NCBI RefSeq assembly: GCF_003952225.1
Contig: NZ_CP034437.1
Coordinates: 3,282,501 to 3,346,500, forward strand
Reading direction: 5' to 3'
DNA: 64,000 nt
Source: Paenibacillus albus
GTDB taxonomy: Bacteria > Bacillota > Bacilli > Paenibacillales > Paenibacillaceae
Shown piece by piece: positions 55,150 through 64,000 of this stretch. Made by a program: the position numbers and the translations under genes. The notes under the pieces were generated by a model, which was given only the letters and a program-made list of their open reading frames with translations, did no database searches and had not been told where the DNA came from. Each line of letters opens with the position of its first letter. Within the stretch, counting starts at the first letter, position 1.

Positions 55150-55938
55150 ATGGAGATGTTTCTTCAAGGATTCCCTATTTTTTTGCTTATTTTTTGTCGA
55201 ATAACAGCCTTTTTCGTCGTAGCTCCTGTCTTTTCGACTCGAAATGTGCCAAATACGTTTAAATTGGGATTCTGCTTTTTTATTTCATTACTCGTGTTTT
55301 TAACTTACGGCTTGAAGCAAACGATTGTGCCGGATGCGGAATATATACTTGCTATTATTCGCGAGATTCTCGCTGGCGTTCTGCTAGGCTTTACCGCTTA
55401 CTTGTTCTTCACGATCATTAACACAGCCGGCAGCTTCATTGATATGCAGATTGGCTTCGGGATGGCGAACATCCTGGACCCGATGACTGGTGCATCGGCG
55501 CCGCTGCTCGGTAACTTCAAAGGTATGATTGCTACACTTGTGTTCCTGTCGATTAATGGGCATCACTTCTTGCTCTCGGCACTTATACAAAGCTATGAAT
55601 GGATTCCTATCTCGAATGCGTTATTTGCTCACATACATTCAGGAAGCATCTCCTCGTTCATGACGACGATGCTCGTTCAATCCTTCATGCTTGCCCTTCA
55701 AATGTCGGCGCCGCTCGTCGTAGCGATGTTCCTGACAGATGTAGGACTCGGATTTCTCGCTCGTACAGCACCTCAATATAACGTGTTTGTAATCGGGATA
55801 CCCATTAAGCTGCTTGTTGGATTGCTTATGCTGAGCGTAATGATGCCGGGATTGATTATCATTTATGAGCATTTATTCGACCAAATGTTCGCTGCCATGC
55901 AGAAGCTTTTCTCCATTCTACAAGGTCCTGCAGCTTAA
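55150..55938 (+). CDS. fliR: Flagellar export gate protein FliR
   Basis: 262 residues, about six membrane segments. It has RITAFFVVAPVF near the start and IDMQIGFGMANILDPMTGA in the middle, both family hallmarks. Confidence 0.97.
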   Translation: MEMFLQGFPIFLLIFCRITAFFVVAPVFSTRNVPNTFKLGFCFFISLLVFLTYGLKQTIVPDAEYILAIIREILAGVLLGFTAYLFFTIINTAGSFIDMQIGFGMANILDPMTGASAPLLGNFKGMIATLVFLSINGHHFLLSALIQSYEWIPISNALFAHIHSGSISSFMTTMLVQSFMLALQMSAPLVVAMFLTDVGLGFLARTAPQYNVFVIGIPIKLLVGLLMLSVMMPGLIIIYEHLFDQMFAAMQKLFSILQGPAA

Positions 55939-55956
55939 GGAGGAGGGCTAGAACTT

Positions 55957-57048
55957 ATGTTGAAGTACCGTTTCACGCTCGATCTGCAGCTGTTCTCTCA
56001 GGAAAAGACAGAGCGTGCAACACCAAGAAAACGGAGTGAAGCACGTCAGAAGGGTCAGCTTGCTAAAAGTCAGGAAATAGCCGCAGCGCTCATTCTGTTA
56101 TTTATTTTTCTAAGCTTCTTCGCTCTAGGTGGTTATTACAAAGTACGCATTCTGCATATTTTCGGATTGATTTTTGAACAGAAATTGTTGATGGATGTAA
56201 CGACGAGCAACGTAATTTCATTGTTCACCGACCTCATGCTGCAGGGCTTCCTACTTCTGGCTCCGATCTTCGGCATTACAGTGTTCGTTGCGTTGGCGGC
56301 GAATTATTGGCAAGTCGGATTCCTGTTCATCGGCGAGCCACTTAAGATGAAGCTTAATAAACTGAATCCCATTAGTGGATTCAAGCATATCGTTTCGATG
56401 CATTCGTTAGTCGAGTTCATCAAAAATATTTTGAAATTGTCGTTAATTGGCCTGGTTGTTTATCAAGCGCTATGGAGCGAGAGAGCGGAGATTATGAATC
56501 TCGCGCGAGTTCCTATCGGCAGCATCTTTAGTTACGTAGCAAGTATCACGATAAAGCTCGGAATTGAGATTGGCGTAGTCCTTGTTATTCTCGCAGTCTT
56601 TGATTACATGTATAAGCGGTTTGAGCACGAGAAGAGCTTACGTATGTCCAAGCAAGATATCAAAGATGAGCACAAGAAGACAGAGGGCGATCCGCTCATT
56701 AAAGGTAAGATCAGAGAGCGTCAACGGCGCATCGCACTGCAGCGTATGATGCAGGAAGTGCCTAAGGCTGATGTAGTGATCACGAACCCGACTCACTTCG
56801 CGATCGCGCTCAAGTATGATGGGGCGACGATGGAAGCTCCGACCGTTATTGCTAAAGGGATGGATTTCGTAGCATTGCGGATCAAGGACGTGGCGAAGGA
56901 GCATGGTGTCATAATGATGGAAAACAGGCCGCTTGCCAGAGCGTTGTACGATCGGGCTGAAATTGGTGATACGATTCCAGCCGATCTTTTCCAAGCTGTG
57001 GCGGAAGTGCTGGCATATGTATATAAATTGAAACAAAAAGTGAAGTAA
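55957..57048 (+). CDS. flhB: Flagellar biosynthesis protein FlhB
   Basis: 363 residues. Four membrane segments, then a cytosolic domain with the self-cleavage site Asn277-Pro278-Thr279-His280 in VITNPTHFAIALKYDG. Cleavage lets FlhB switch substrate class after signalling by FliK. Its C-terminal part is the closest relative of YlqH in this window. The start follows AAGGAGGAGGG. Confidence 0.97.
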   Translation: MLKYRFTLDLQLFSQEKTERATPRKRSEARQKGQLAKSQEIAAALILLFIFLSFFALGGYYKVRILHIFGLIFEQKLLMDVTTSNVISLFTDLMLQGFLLLAPIFGITVFVALAANYWQVGFLFIGEPLKMKLNKLNPISGFKHIVSMHSLVEFIKNILKLSLIGLVVYQALWSERAEIMNLARVPIGSIFSYVASITIKLGIEIGVVLVILAVFDYMYKRFEHEKSLRMSKQDIKDEHKKTEGDPLIKGKIRERQRRIALQRMMQEVPKADVVITNPTHFAIALKYDGATMEAPTVIAKGMDFVALRIKDVAKEHGVIMMENRPLARALYDRAEIGDTIPADLFQAVAEVLAYVYKLKQKVK

Positions 57049-57083
57049 CGTTAGCAGCAATCATCAGTGGAGGAGGGTACGTC

Positions 57084-59117
57084 ATGAAGGCTAGAGACCT
57101 GACCATACTTATCGGGATCATCGGCATCGTTCTTATGATGGTCATTCCGATTCCAACCGGCTTAATGGACGTGCTCTTGATCATCAACATTTCAATCGCT
57201 TTGATGATTTTGCTTATATCCATGAACACAAATGACGCCTTGCAATTCTCCATCTTCCCTTCCATGCTCCTCATAACGACTCTATTCCGACTAGCTCTTA
57301 ACGTATCAACAACACGGAATATTTTGTCCAAAGCGGAAGCAGGAAAAGTCGTACATACGTTTGGAAGCTGGGTTGCAGGCGGGCAGATTGCCATCGGATT
57401 CGTCGTATTCCTTATTCTCGTTGTTGTACAGTTCATCGTTATTACGAAAGGCTCTGAGCGTGTCGCAGAGGTTGCTGCTCGCTTCACACTCGATGCAATG
57501 CCTGGTAAACAGATGAGTATCGATGCGGACTTGAATGCTGGGCTCATTAACGAGCAGCAAGCGAGAGAGCGCCGTCAGAAGATTGAGAAGGAAGCCGATT
57601 TCTACGGCTCCATGGACGGTGCTACCAAGTTCGTTAAAGGGGATGCCATCGCCTCCATTATCATTCTGATCATTAACTTGATCGGTGGATTTATTATCGG
57701 GATGGCCGTTCACGGATTTTCCTTCTCGGAATCGCTCAACACATTCTCTATCCTTACGATCGGTGACGGACTAGTCAGCCAAATTCCTGCGCTGCTCATC
57801 TCCACTGCGACTGGATTAATCGTTACGCGTGCGGCTTCTGAAGGCAATTTGGCGCATGATGTGACAACGCAATTGTTCCGTTATCCGAAGCTGCTTTACA
57901 TTGTAGCAGGAACGATTACGCTGCTCGGACTTGGAACTCCGATTGGTCCTTTTGCGACACTTCCCTTCGCGGCAATTATCGTATTTGCAGGCTTCCGTAT
58001 GCAGGCGACCCTTGCGAAGGAGCAGCAAGCGCAAGATATGCTAGAGGAAGAACAAGAAATCGAAGAGGTTCGCAGTCCGGAAAGCGTCATCAGCCTGCTG
58101 CAGGTCGATCCAATCGAATTCGAGTTCGGTTATGGTCTTATCCCTCTTGCGGATACGCAGCAGGGCGGTGACTTGCTTGACCGAATCATTATGATTCGCA
58201 GGCAATGTGCGCTTGAGCTTGGTCTTGTCGTTCCTGTTATTCGGATTCGAGACAATATTCAGCTCAAACCGAATGAGTACGTCATTAAGATCAAAGGCAA
58301 TACCGTTGCTCGCGGTGAACTGTTGCTGAATCACTACTTGGCAATGAGCCCGGGATTTGATGATGATTCAATCATTGGTATTGAAACCATGGAGCCTGCT
58401 TTCGGCTTGCCGGCAATGTGGATTGATGAAGCTACTAAGGAACGTGCAGAGCTGCTCGGATATACCGTAGTTGATCCGCCGTCTGTAGTGGCTACCCATC
58501 TGACAGAGCTTATCAAGCGCCATGCACATGAGCTGATCGGACGTCAAGAAACGAAGGCTCTTATCGAGAATGTTCGCGAATCTTACCCAGCTCTAGTTGA
58601 TGAGCTAATCCCATCCATTCTGAATGTCGGTGATATTCAGAAGGTGCTTGCGAAGCTGCTTCGAGAGAAAATCTCGATTCGGGATATGGTTACGATCTTC
58701 GAATCACTCGCTGATCATGGAGCCTACACGAAAGATCCGGATATCCTTACTGAATATGTACGCCAGGCGTTATCGAGACAGATTACACAGCAATTCTCTC
58801 ATAATGGTGATACGCTTCGCGTTATTACGGTTGGGCCTTTGCTAGAGAAGAAGATAGCAGAGTCGGTACAATCCTCCGATCAAGGCACTTACTTGGCGAT
58901 GGATCCGATGTCGACACAGACGATCTATCAGAAGCTGAATGAACAAGTGAACAAGCAGATTCAATCCGGTCATCAGCCGATTGTACTTGCTTCTCCGACA
59001 ATTCGGATGTATCTCCGCCAAATTGTCGAACGTACGATGCAAGACATTCCGGTTCTCTCGTACAGCGAGCTTGAACCTAGTATTGAAGTACAAAGCATTG
59101 GGGTGGTGAATCTATGA
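57084..59117 (+). CDS. flhA: Flagellar biosynthesis protein FlhA
   Basis: 677 residues. About eight membrane segments in the first 330 (MVIPIPTGLMDVLLIINI, the FHIPEP-type loop region with RFTLDAMPGKQMSIDADLN), then a cytosolic ring domain that docks export chaperones. Overlaps flhF by 4 bases. Confidence 0.98.
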   Translation: MKARDLTILIGIIGIVLMMVIPIPTGLMDVLLIINISIALMILLISMNTNDALQFSIFPSMLLITTLFRLALNVSTTRNILSKAEAGKVVHTFGSWVAGGQIAIGFVVFLILVVVQFIVITKGSERVAEVAARFTLDAMPGKQMSIDADLNAGLINEQQARERRQKIEKEADFYGSMDGATKFVKGDAIASIIILIINLIGGFIIGMAVHGFSFSESLNTFSILTIGDGLVSQIPALLISTATGLIVTRAASEGNLAHDVTTQLFRYPKLLYIVAGTITLLGLGTPIGPFATLPFAAIIVFAGFRMQATLAKEQQAQDMLEEEQEIEEVRSPESVISLLQVDPIEFEFGYGLIPLADTQQGGDLLDRIIMIRRQCALELGLVVPVIRIRDNIQLKPNEYVIKIKGNTVARGELLLNHYLAMSPGFDDDSIIGIETMEPAFGLPAMWIDEATKERAELLGYTVVDPPSVVATHLTELIKRHAHELIGRQETKALIENVRESYPALVDELIPSILNVGDIQKVLAKLLREKISIRDMVTIFESLADHGAYTKDPDILTEYVRQALSRQITQQFSHNGDTLRVITVGPLLEKKIAESVQSSDQGTYLAMDPMSTQTIYQKLNEQVNKQIQSGHQPIVLASPTIRMYLRQIVERTMQDIPVLSYSELEPSIEVQSIGVVNL

Positions 59118-60523
59118 AGGTAAAGCGTTATGTCGTCAATGCCTTACCTGAGGCGCTTCCCATGATTCGAAGTGAACTCGGCGTGGATGCCGTAATTTTA
59201 AACACCAAGGAAATTCGCGTCGGCGGATTTCTTGGCATGTTCGGCAAGAAGAAGACAGAAGTTATTGCCGCTATAGAAACGGGCAGCAGCAGCTCAGCAG
59301 GACCGAGCACGAAAGTAAAATCGCCGGCTCGCACCCAGAGTGCAGCCCCAGTCAGACCGAATGTTATGCCTTCGGCGCCGCCCAAACCAGTGGCTCCGCC
59401 AGCGACTTCACAAGATGCTGCATCCGTATTCGAAGCTGTTCTTAGCCAAGCTGCTGAATTGAAGCAGGCTAGATCTACTGCAACATTGGTACCAGCGCCT
59501 GAGGTTCAAGAGATTCCCAAGCTGTCGCCTGCGGCTGTTTACGGAGCAAGAACCGCTGTCAAGGCCGAGGCATCCACGGCGGTAGCGACTCCTCCATTGG
59601 CAGCTCAAGAAGCTCGTAAGTCGCAGCTGTCAGAAGATGATCTGCTTGCTGAAATACGCGATATGAAGCAATGGATTATGCGAATGTCGAAGCAGCAACA
59701 GCAAGAAGCACGGCCGGCTGCTATCCAGGCGCTTCAAGAGAGGCTGGAAGATCAAGAGGTTGACCAGCAATGGATTGATCAATTGATCGAGCAAGTTGAG
59801 ATTGAAGTGAATGAAGCGAAGCAACACGGAATGGCAGCTTCCGATGACTCGGTGTATGTCTGGGATTGCGCGCGTAGTATCTTGCTTGGCTGGATGCGTA
59901 AATTCGAAGCGAATCAAATTACCCGGGCTACGCAAGTTATCCATTTTGTTGGGCCGACCGGTGTAGGCAAAACAACATCGATAGCGAAGCTTGCTGCCGA
60001 GCAAACATTGAAAGCCGGACGTAAAGTCGGATTCATTACTTCCGATACGTACCGGATTGCAGCAGTTGATCAGCTGCGCACCTATGCAACGATTCTGGAT
60101 GTACCGCTTGAAGTCGTCTTCTCTCCTGCCGAGGTGACTAGAGCTTTCAAGCAGCTTGAAGGCCGCGAGCTGATCTTCATGGATACAGCGGGACGCAATT
60201 TCCGCAATGAGCTTTATGTATCCGAAGTGAACAGCTTGCTGCAGTTGGGCAGCCATTCGATGACTTATCTGGTTCTTAGCCTAACGGGCAAATTTAGCGA
60301 TATGTCGACAGTGGCCGGCAATTTTGCCAAATACGGCATTGATCATGTGCTCTTTACGAAGCAAGATGAGACGCACGCTTGTGGTGCGATTCTGAACCTA
60401 GCGCTTGAGCATGGCTTGAAACCGACGTATATCGCTTACGGCCAGACGGTTCCGGATGACATCGCTCCTTTCCAAGCAGCCAGCTATGTCGAACAATTGC
60501 TGGGGGCTCCCGATGATAAATAA
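59114..60523 (+). CDS. flhF: Flagellar GTPase FlhF
   Basis: 469 residues. An N-terminal basic domain (MKVKRYVVNALPEALPMI), a Pro-Ala-rich linker and an SRP-type GTPase domain with [20 protein letters not shown] and TKQDET. It sets flagellar number and position with FlhG. The third SRP-family GTPase of this window, after FtsY and Ffh. Overlaps flhG by 11 bases. Confidence 0.96.
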   Translation: MKVKRYVVNALPEALPMIRSELGVDAVILNTKEIRVGGFLGMFGKKKTEVIAAIETGSSSSAGPSTKVKSPARTQSAAPVRPNVMPSAPPKPVAPPATSQDAASVFEAVLSQAAELKQARSTATLVPAPEVQEIPKLSPAAVYGARTAVKAEASTAVATPPLAAQEARKSQLSEDDLLAEIRDMKQWIMRMSKQQQQEARPAAIQALQERLEDQEVDQQWIDQLIEQVEIEVNEAKQHGMAASDDSVYVWDCARSILLGWMRKFEANQITRATQVIHFVGPTGVGKTTSIAKLAAEQTLKAGRKVGFITSDTYRIAAVDQLRTYATILDVPLEVVFSPAEVTRAFKQLEGRELIFMDTAGRNFRNELYVSEVNSLLQLGSHSMTYLVLSLTGKFSDMSTVAGNFAKYGIDHVLFTKQDETHACGAILNLALEHGLKPTYIAYGQTVPDDIAPFQAASYVEQLLGAPDDK

Positions 60524-61397
60524 CGATCAAGCGGAAGCGCTTCGAAACTTAGTCAGAAACAATGCAGCAACGATGCGTGAGGAAGGCCGAGCGACTCGAA
60601 TCGTAACCGTAACAAGCGGGAAGGGCGGCGTCGGGAAGTCAAACTTCAGTTTGAACTTCTCCCTGGCGCTGCAGCAGCTCGGCAAGAAAGTGCTCATATT
60701 TGATGCGGATATCGGGATGGCGAACATTGATGTGCTTATGGGCGTCTCCTCTCCCTATAATCTCTACCATCTGCTAAAGCAGGAGAAGACGATCTGGGAT
60801 ATTATCCAGGAAGGTCCGCACGGTGTTCATTTTATCGCTGGGGGTTCAGGCTTTAAAGATTTGGTTGATCTGACTGCGGCACAGCTTGATTACTTCGCGG
60901 AACAGATCGGGCGGTTGCATGGTGAGTATGATGTGATTTTGTTCGATACAGGTGCAGGCCTTTCGAAGGAAACGATCAAATTCATTACCGCTGCTCAAGA
61001 AACGATCATCGTTACTACGCCTGAACCGACATCCATAACGGATGCGTACGCGCTAATTAAGATGGTGACAGCGATGGAGCATGATGTGAAATTCAAGCTT
61101 ATCGTGAATCGTGCGGCAGACGTCAAGGAAGGGAAGGCGACTGCGGACAAGATGGCATTAGTTGCCCAGCGATTCCTTAATCTCGAACTTCCGGTGCTTG
61201 GATTCTTGCCAGATGATCCCAATGTACCTAAAGCAGTAAAGAAGCAAGTGCCTTTCTCTATCGCATTTCCAGGCACAGTTGCAACGAAGACGATTATGGA
61301 TATCGCCAAGCAATTTGCCGATGTACCGGGTGCAACAGGTGCCGCCAGCAACGGTGTCAAAGGGTTCCTACATAAAATGTTCAGACTTTCAAAATAA
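60513..61397 (+). CDS. flhG: MinD-like ATPase FlhG (YlxH)
   Basis: 294 residues. It has a deviant Walker A (SGKGGVGKSNFSLN), DADIGMANIDVLMG, and a C-terminal amphipathic tail (GVKGFLHKMFRLSK) for membrane binding. It stimulates the FlhF GTPase through its N-terminal DQAEALRNLV peptide. The start is ATG 60513, with a GGGGG run upstream. Confidence 0.95.
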   Translation: MINNDQAEALRNLVRNNAATMREEGRATRIVTVTSGKGGVGKSNFSLNFSLALQQLGKKVLIFDADIGMANIDVLMGVSSPYNLYHLLKQEKTIWDIIQEGPHGVHFIAGGSGFKDLVDLTAAQLDYFAEQIGRLHGEYDVILFDTGAGLSKETIKFITAAQETIIVTTPEPTSITDAYALIKMVTAMEHDVKFKLIVNRAADVKEGKATADKMALVAQRFLNLELPVLGFLPDDPNVPKAVKKQVPFSIAFPGTVATKTIMDIAKQFADVPGATGAASNGVKGFLHKMFRLSK

Positions 61398-61423
61398 TCC
61401 TTTGCAAATGGGAGGCTGCACCT

Positions 61424-62764
61424 ATGACTGCAACATCACGTGTACTTGTGGTTGATGATTCCGCGTTTATGCGCAAAATTCTTTGTGATCTGATCGCGCT
61501 CGATCCGCAGTTCGAGATTGTTGGTACAGCCAATAATGGCAGAGAAGCCATTGAGGCTGTTCGTGTTCATCAACCGGACGTCATTACAATGGACCTCGAA
61601 ATGCCGGAGATGAACGGCCTGGAGGCGCTTGAACGGATTATGCGCATCCACCCAACTCCGATTATCATGCTCTCGAGCATTAGCGACGACGGAACACGTG
61701 AGACCATCCGGGCGCTGCAAAATGGCGCGTTTGACTTTATTCGTAAGCCTTCCGGTCCGAACTCGCCAGATATCCAAATGGTCGGAGAACAGCTGATCGA
61801 GAAGCTCCGGATCGCGGTGCTGACGAAGCGACATTCATCCCTGTACCAACAAGCATCGGCACCAGCACCTGCATCTGCGCCGAAGAAGTCTGCCATATCG
61901 AAGCAGAAGGAGACGTTCACTTTCGATACGGCTGCTCTGCCGAAACCGGCAAGTCGCTTGGATGCAGCAAAAGCGAGTAAGGAGATGCCCGATCAGGCTG
62001 CAATGAATGAGACAGCTGCTGCGTCGTCGAAGCATGTGGAACCAAGCAAGCCTGCAGCTGCGACCGGACTTGGCAGGTCAGTTGCTAAGCAAGAGAAAGA
62101 AATGCCGAAGCCAGCTCCTTCACAGACGCTGCAATCCGATTCGGATGTACCTGCGAAAAACACGAGCAAACCGGCTCCGAACCGAAACTTCCGGCATCTG
62201 GTGGCAATTGGCACATCGACAGGCGGACCGCGGGCGCTTCACGAAGTGATCACCGCGCTGCCGGGTGATTTTCCCGCTCCGGTACTTGTCGTTCAGCACA
62301 TGCCGCCGAAGTTTACCCACTCGCTCGCACAGCGTCTTGACTCGTTCAGTGCGCTGCATGTAACAGAAGCTGTTCATGGAGAACGCGTATTTGCTGGCGT
62401 TGTGTACATCGCGCCTGGCGGCTATCACATGGAGCTTGCCAAGGATCGCGAAGGCTACTGCATCAAGCTGTCGGATGAAGCGCCTCGAGGCGGCCATCGT
62501 CCGTCTGTAGATACGATGTTTGAATCGTGCGCGGCGTTCACGGAGCTGCGTCGTCATTCCGTCATTATGACCGGCATGGGAAGCGATGGTATGAAAGGCA
62601 TGAAAGTATTGAACGACAGTGGCGCGGAGAGCGCAATCGCAGAAGCCGAAGAATCGTGCGTCGTATATGGAATGCCACGATCGGCAATAGAAGCGGGCTT
62701 TGCGAAGTCAGTCGTCAACCTGCGGCAGATTGCAGCTGCAATTACGCAAGCGGTGCGCAAGTAA
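61424..62764 (+). CDS. cheB: Chemotaxis protein-glutamate methylesterase CheB
   Basis: 446 residues: a receiver domain (VVDDSAFMRK; phospho-acceptor in TMDLEMPEMNG), a long linker of about 120 residues rich in Ala, Pro and Lys (about 140-255), and a methylesterase domain with the triad Ser265 (GTSTGGP), His in VQHMPPKFT and Asp in TGMGSDGMKG. The linker is longer than in E. coli or Bacillus CheB (about 350 residues in all). It resets chemoreceptors. Confidence 0.96.
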   Translation: MTATSRVLVVDDSAFMRKILCDLIALDPQFEIVGTANNGREAIEAVRVHQPDVITMDLEMPEMNGLEALERIMRIHPTPIIMLSSISDDGTRETIRALQNGAFDFIRKPSGPNSPDIQMVGEQLIEKLRIAVLTKRHSSLYQQASAPAPASAPKKSAISKQKETFTFDTAALPKPASRLDAAKASKEMPDQAAMNETAAASSKHVEPSKPAAATGLGRSVAKQEKEMPKPAPSQTLQSDSDVPAKNTSKPAPNRNFRHLVAIGTSTGGPRALHEVITALPGDFPAPVLVVQHMPPKFTHSLAQRLDSFSALHVTEAVHGERVFAGVVYIAPGGYHMELAKDREGYCIKLSDEAPRGGHRPSVDTMFESCAAFTELRRHSVIMTGMGSDGMKGMKVLNDSGAESAIAEAEESCVVYGMPRSAIEAGFAKSVVNLRQIAAAITQAVRK

Positions 62765-62810
62765 GCAGGCTCGCGTAGCATGACGACCAATCAATAGGAG
62801 GTGCATGGAA

Positions 62811-64000
62811 ATGGATATGAACGATTATCTTTCAATGTTTATTGACGAGTCGAATGATCATTTGCAGTCATTAAACGAAAACTTACTCAAACTCGAGAGT
62901 GCACCAGAAGATATAAGCATCGTACAAATTATTTTCCGTTCAGCCCACACACTTAAAGGTATGTCTGCGACGATGGGCTTTGAAGATCTGGCTTCGCTCA
63001 CACATGAGATGGAGAATGTGCTCGATCTCGTTCGAAACAACAAGCTTAAGATGGACAATTTTATCTTCGATACCTTGTTCAAAGGGCTAGATGCATTAGA
63101 GTCGATGGTCCAAGACATTATCGGCGGAGGAACGGGTAAAGCCGATGTAACGGCCATCGTCTCGAATCTCCAAGTTATTGTTAAAGGCGATCACAAGAAG
63201 GATCAAGCGGCGAGTGGAACCGCAGGCGGAAGCGATACTGCTGCCGGCGGAGCGCTGCTGGATCAATTCCAAAGCTCGATCTTGTTGCAATCTATTGCCG
63301 CAGGACTTGCGGTTTACCATATTGTTGTTACAGTCCGTGAGGATTGCGTGCTGAAGGCTGCGCGTGCTTATATGGTGTTCGATTTCCTGGAGCATAGCGG
63401 TGAAATCGTAAAGTCCGTCCCTAGCGTGCAAGAGATCGAGCAAGAGAAATTTGATCGCTCCTTCACGGTATTTACAATTGCGAGTATTTCTGAGGCTGAG
63501 CTTCGTAAAGGAATCGAATCTGTTTCGGAAATTGAAGGAGCAACGATAACGCAGCTCGACCGCGAGACGCTCGAACAGCTGGCTGGCTCAGATGCAGTCC
63601 AAGCGGCTCCAACAGCATCCGCAAGCGTTACGTCAGCACAAGCAGAGGTTGGGACAGCTAGAGCGCAGACAGCGGCTACAGCAGCTCCAGCTGCAGCGCC
63701 AGCAGCACAAACATCTGGCGGGGCAGTATCTCGCACAATCCGCGTAGACATCGAACGTCTCGATGCGCTAATGAATCTATTCAGCGAGCTGCTCATTGAT
63801 CGCGTAAGGCTTGAACAGCTTGCGAGTGAAGTCCGCAGAAATGATCTGACTGAAACCGTAGAGCATATGAGCCGCGTCAGCAGCGATTTGCAGAATATCG
63901 TGCTGAAGCTGCGCATGGTTCCGGTAGAGTCGGTATTTAACAGATTCCCGCGGATGATCCGGGATCTAGCGAAGACGCTCGATAAAAAAGTAGATTTGAT
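62811..64000 (+). CDS. cheA: Chemotaxis histidine kinase CheA, N-terminal part
   Basis: The window ends inside the gene; 396 codons are visible. The HPt domain has the phosphorylated His46 in RSAHTLKGMSATMGF. The P2 domain follows (about 165-250), then an Ala-rich linker and the start of the dimerisation domain (RTIRVDIERLDALMNLFSELLIDRVRL). The ATP-binding and CheW-like domains lie beyond the edge. The start is ATG 62811, 7 bases after AGGAGGTG; ATG 62805 overlaps that spacing. Confidence 0.96.
   Translation, partial: MDMNDYLSMFIDESNDHLQSLNENLLKLESAPEDISIVQIIFRSAHTLKGMSATMGFEDLASLTHEMENVLDLVRNNKLKMDNFIFDTLFKGLDALESMVQDIIGGGTGKADVTAIVSNLQVIVKGDHKKDQAASGTAGGSDTAAGGALLDQFQSSILLQSIAAGLAVYHIVVTVREDCVLKAARAYMVFDFLEHSGEIVKSVPSVQEIEQEKFDRSFTVFTIASISEAELRKGIESVSEIEGATITQLDRETLEQLAGSDAVQAAPTASASVTSAQAEVGTARAQTAATAAPAAAPAAQTSGGAVSRTIRVDIERLDALMNLFSELLIDRVRLEQLASEVRRNDLTETVEHMSRVSSDLQNIVLKLRMVPVESVFNRFPRMIRDLAKTLDKKVDL

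Overview
The window is chromosomal core DNA of a motile, endospore-forming Firmicute, most likely Paenibacillus or a close relative in the Paenibacillaceae. This rests on gene order and protein content (YlbJ, FapR, CodY, a two-domain FliY, SwrD, TrmFO, an HslV with a Firmicute-type N-terminus), on strong GGAGG-type ribosome binding sites with many GTG and TTG starts, and on moderate to high GC. No phage, insertion sequence, CRISPR array, rRNA or tRNA gene is visible. Nearly all of the sequence is coding. Only three gene-free stretches exceed 300 bases: 8135-8605, 23305-23951 and 28676-29003.

Layout. 1-3402: the end of rsmD, coaD, then tmcAL (ylbM) and ylbJ on the minus strand. 3486-4383: a divergent promoter pair, then yceD and rpmF. 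4460-11740: a complete type II fatty acid synthesis cluster, fapR-plsX-fabH-fabD-fabG-acpP-fabF, followed by rnc. It is headed by a sigma-A promoter with a FapR operator on the start site. 11850-19036: smc, ftsY, ylxM, ffh, rpsP, khpA (chromosome condensation, protein targeting by SRP, ribosome). 19124-23304: rimM, trmD, rplS, lepB, rbgA, rnhB. 23952-26484: ylqG, ylqH, yraN, a translationally coupled trio in which the first two resemble the flagellar switch pair FliK and FlhB-C. 26528-28675 (minus): comM and a DinB-family gene. 29004-39072: sucCD, dprA, topA, trmFO, hslVU, codY. 39320-64000: a 28-gene flagellar and chemotaxis operon from flgB to cheA. cheA is cut by the window end.

How the genes fit together. 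The fatty acid genes make the acyl-ACP that PlsX passes to phospholipid synthesis, and FapR senses malonyl-CoA to tune the whole set. Ffh, FtsY, YlxM and LepB form the membrane targeting and export route used by envelope proteins. RimM, TrmD, RplS, RbgA, RpsP and KhpA serve ribosome building and translation. SucCD is a TCA enzyme, and CodY is a nutrient sensor known to control motility in relatives; here it lies directly upstream of the motility operon behind a strong terminator. The operon runs in assembly order: rod, MS ring and C ring, export ATPase, hook, stator-associated proteins, switch, export gate, FlhF/FlhG placement GTPases, chemotaxis.

The least ordinary parts are: (i) the 471-base insert between fabD and fabG, with a four-tract G-quadruplex motif just after the fabD stop, about nine short hairpins, and a repeated GTCCC-loop-GGGAC unit; (ii) the YlqG-YlqH pair, a FliK-like C-terminus beside a free-standing FlhB-C-like domain outside the flagellar operon; (iii) a four-copy, 50-51-base degenerate tandem repeat upstream of ylqG; (iv) a hairpin plus T-tract that contains the comM ribosome binding site; (v) divergent promoters sharing one -35 box; and (vi) the absence of codV/xerC between trmFO and hslV.
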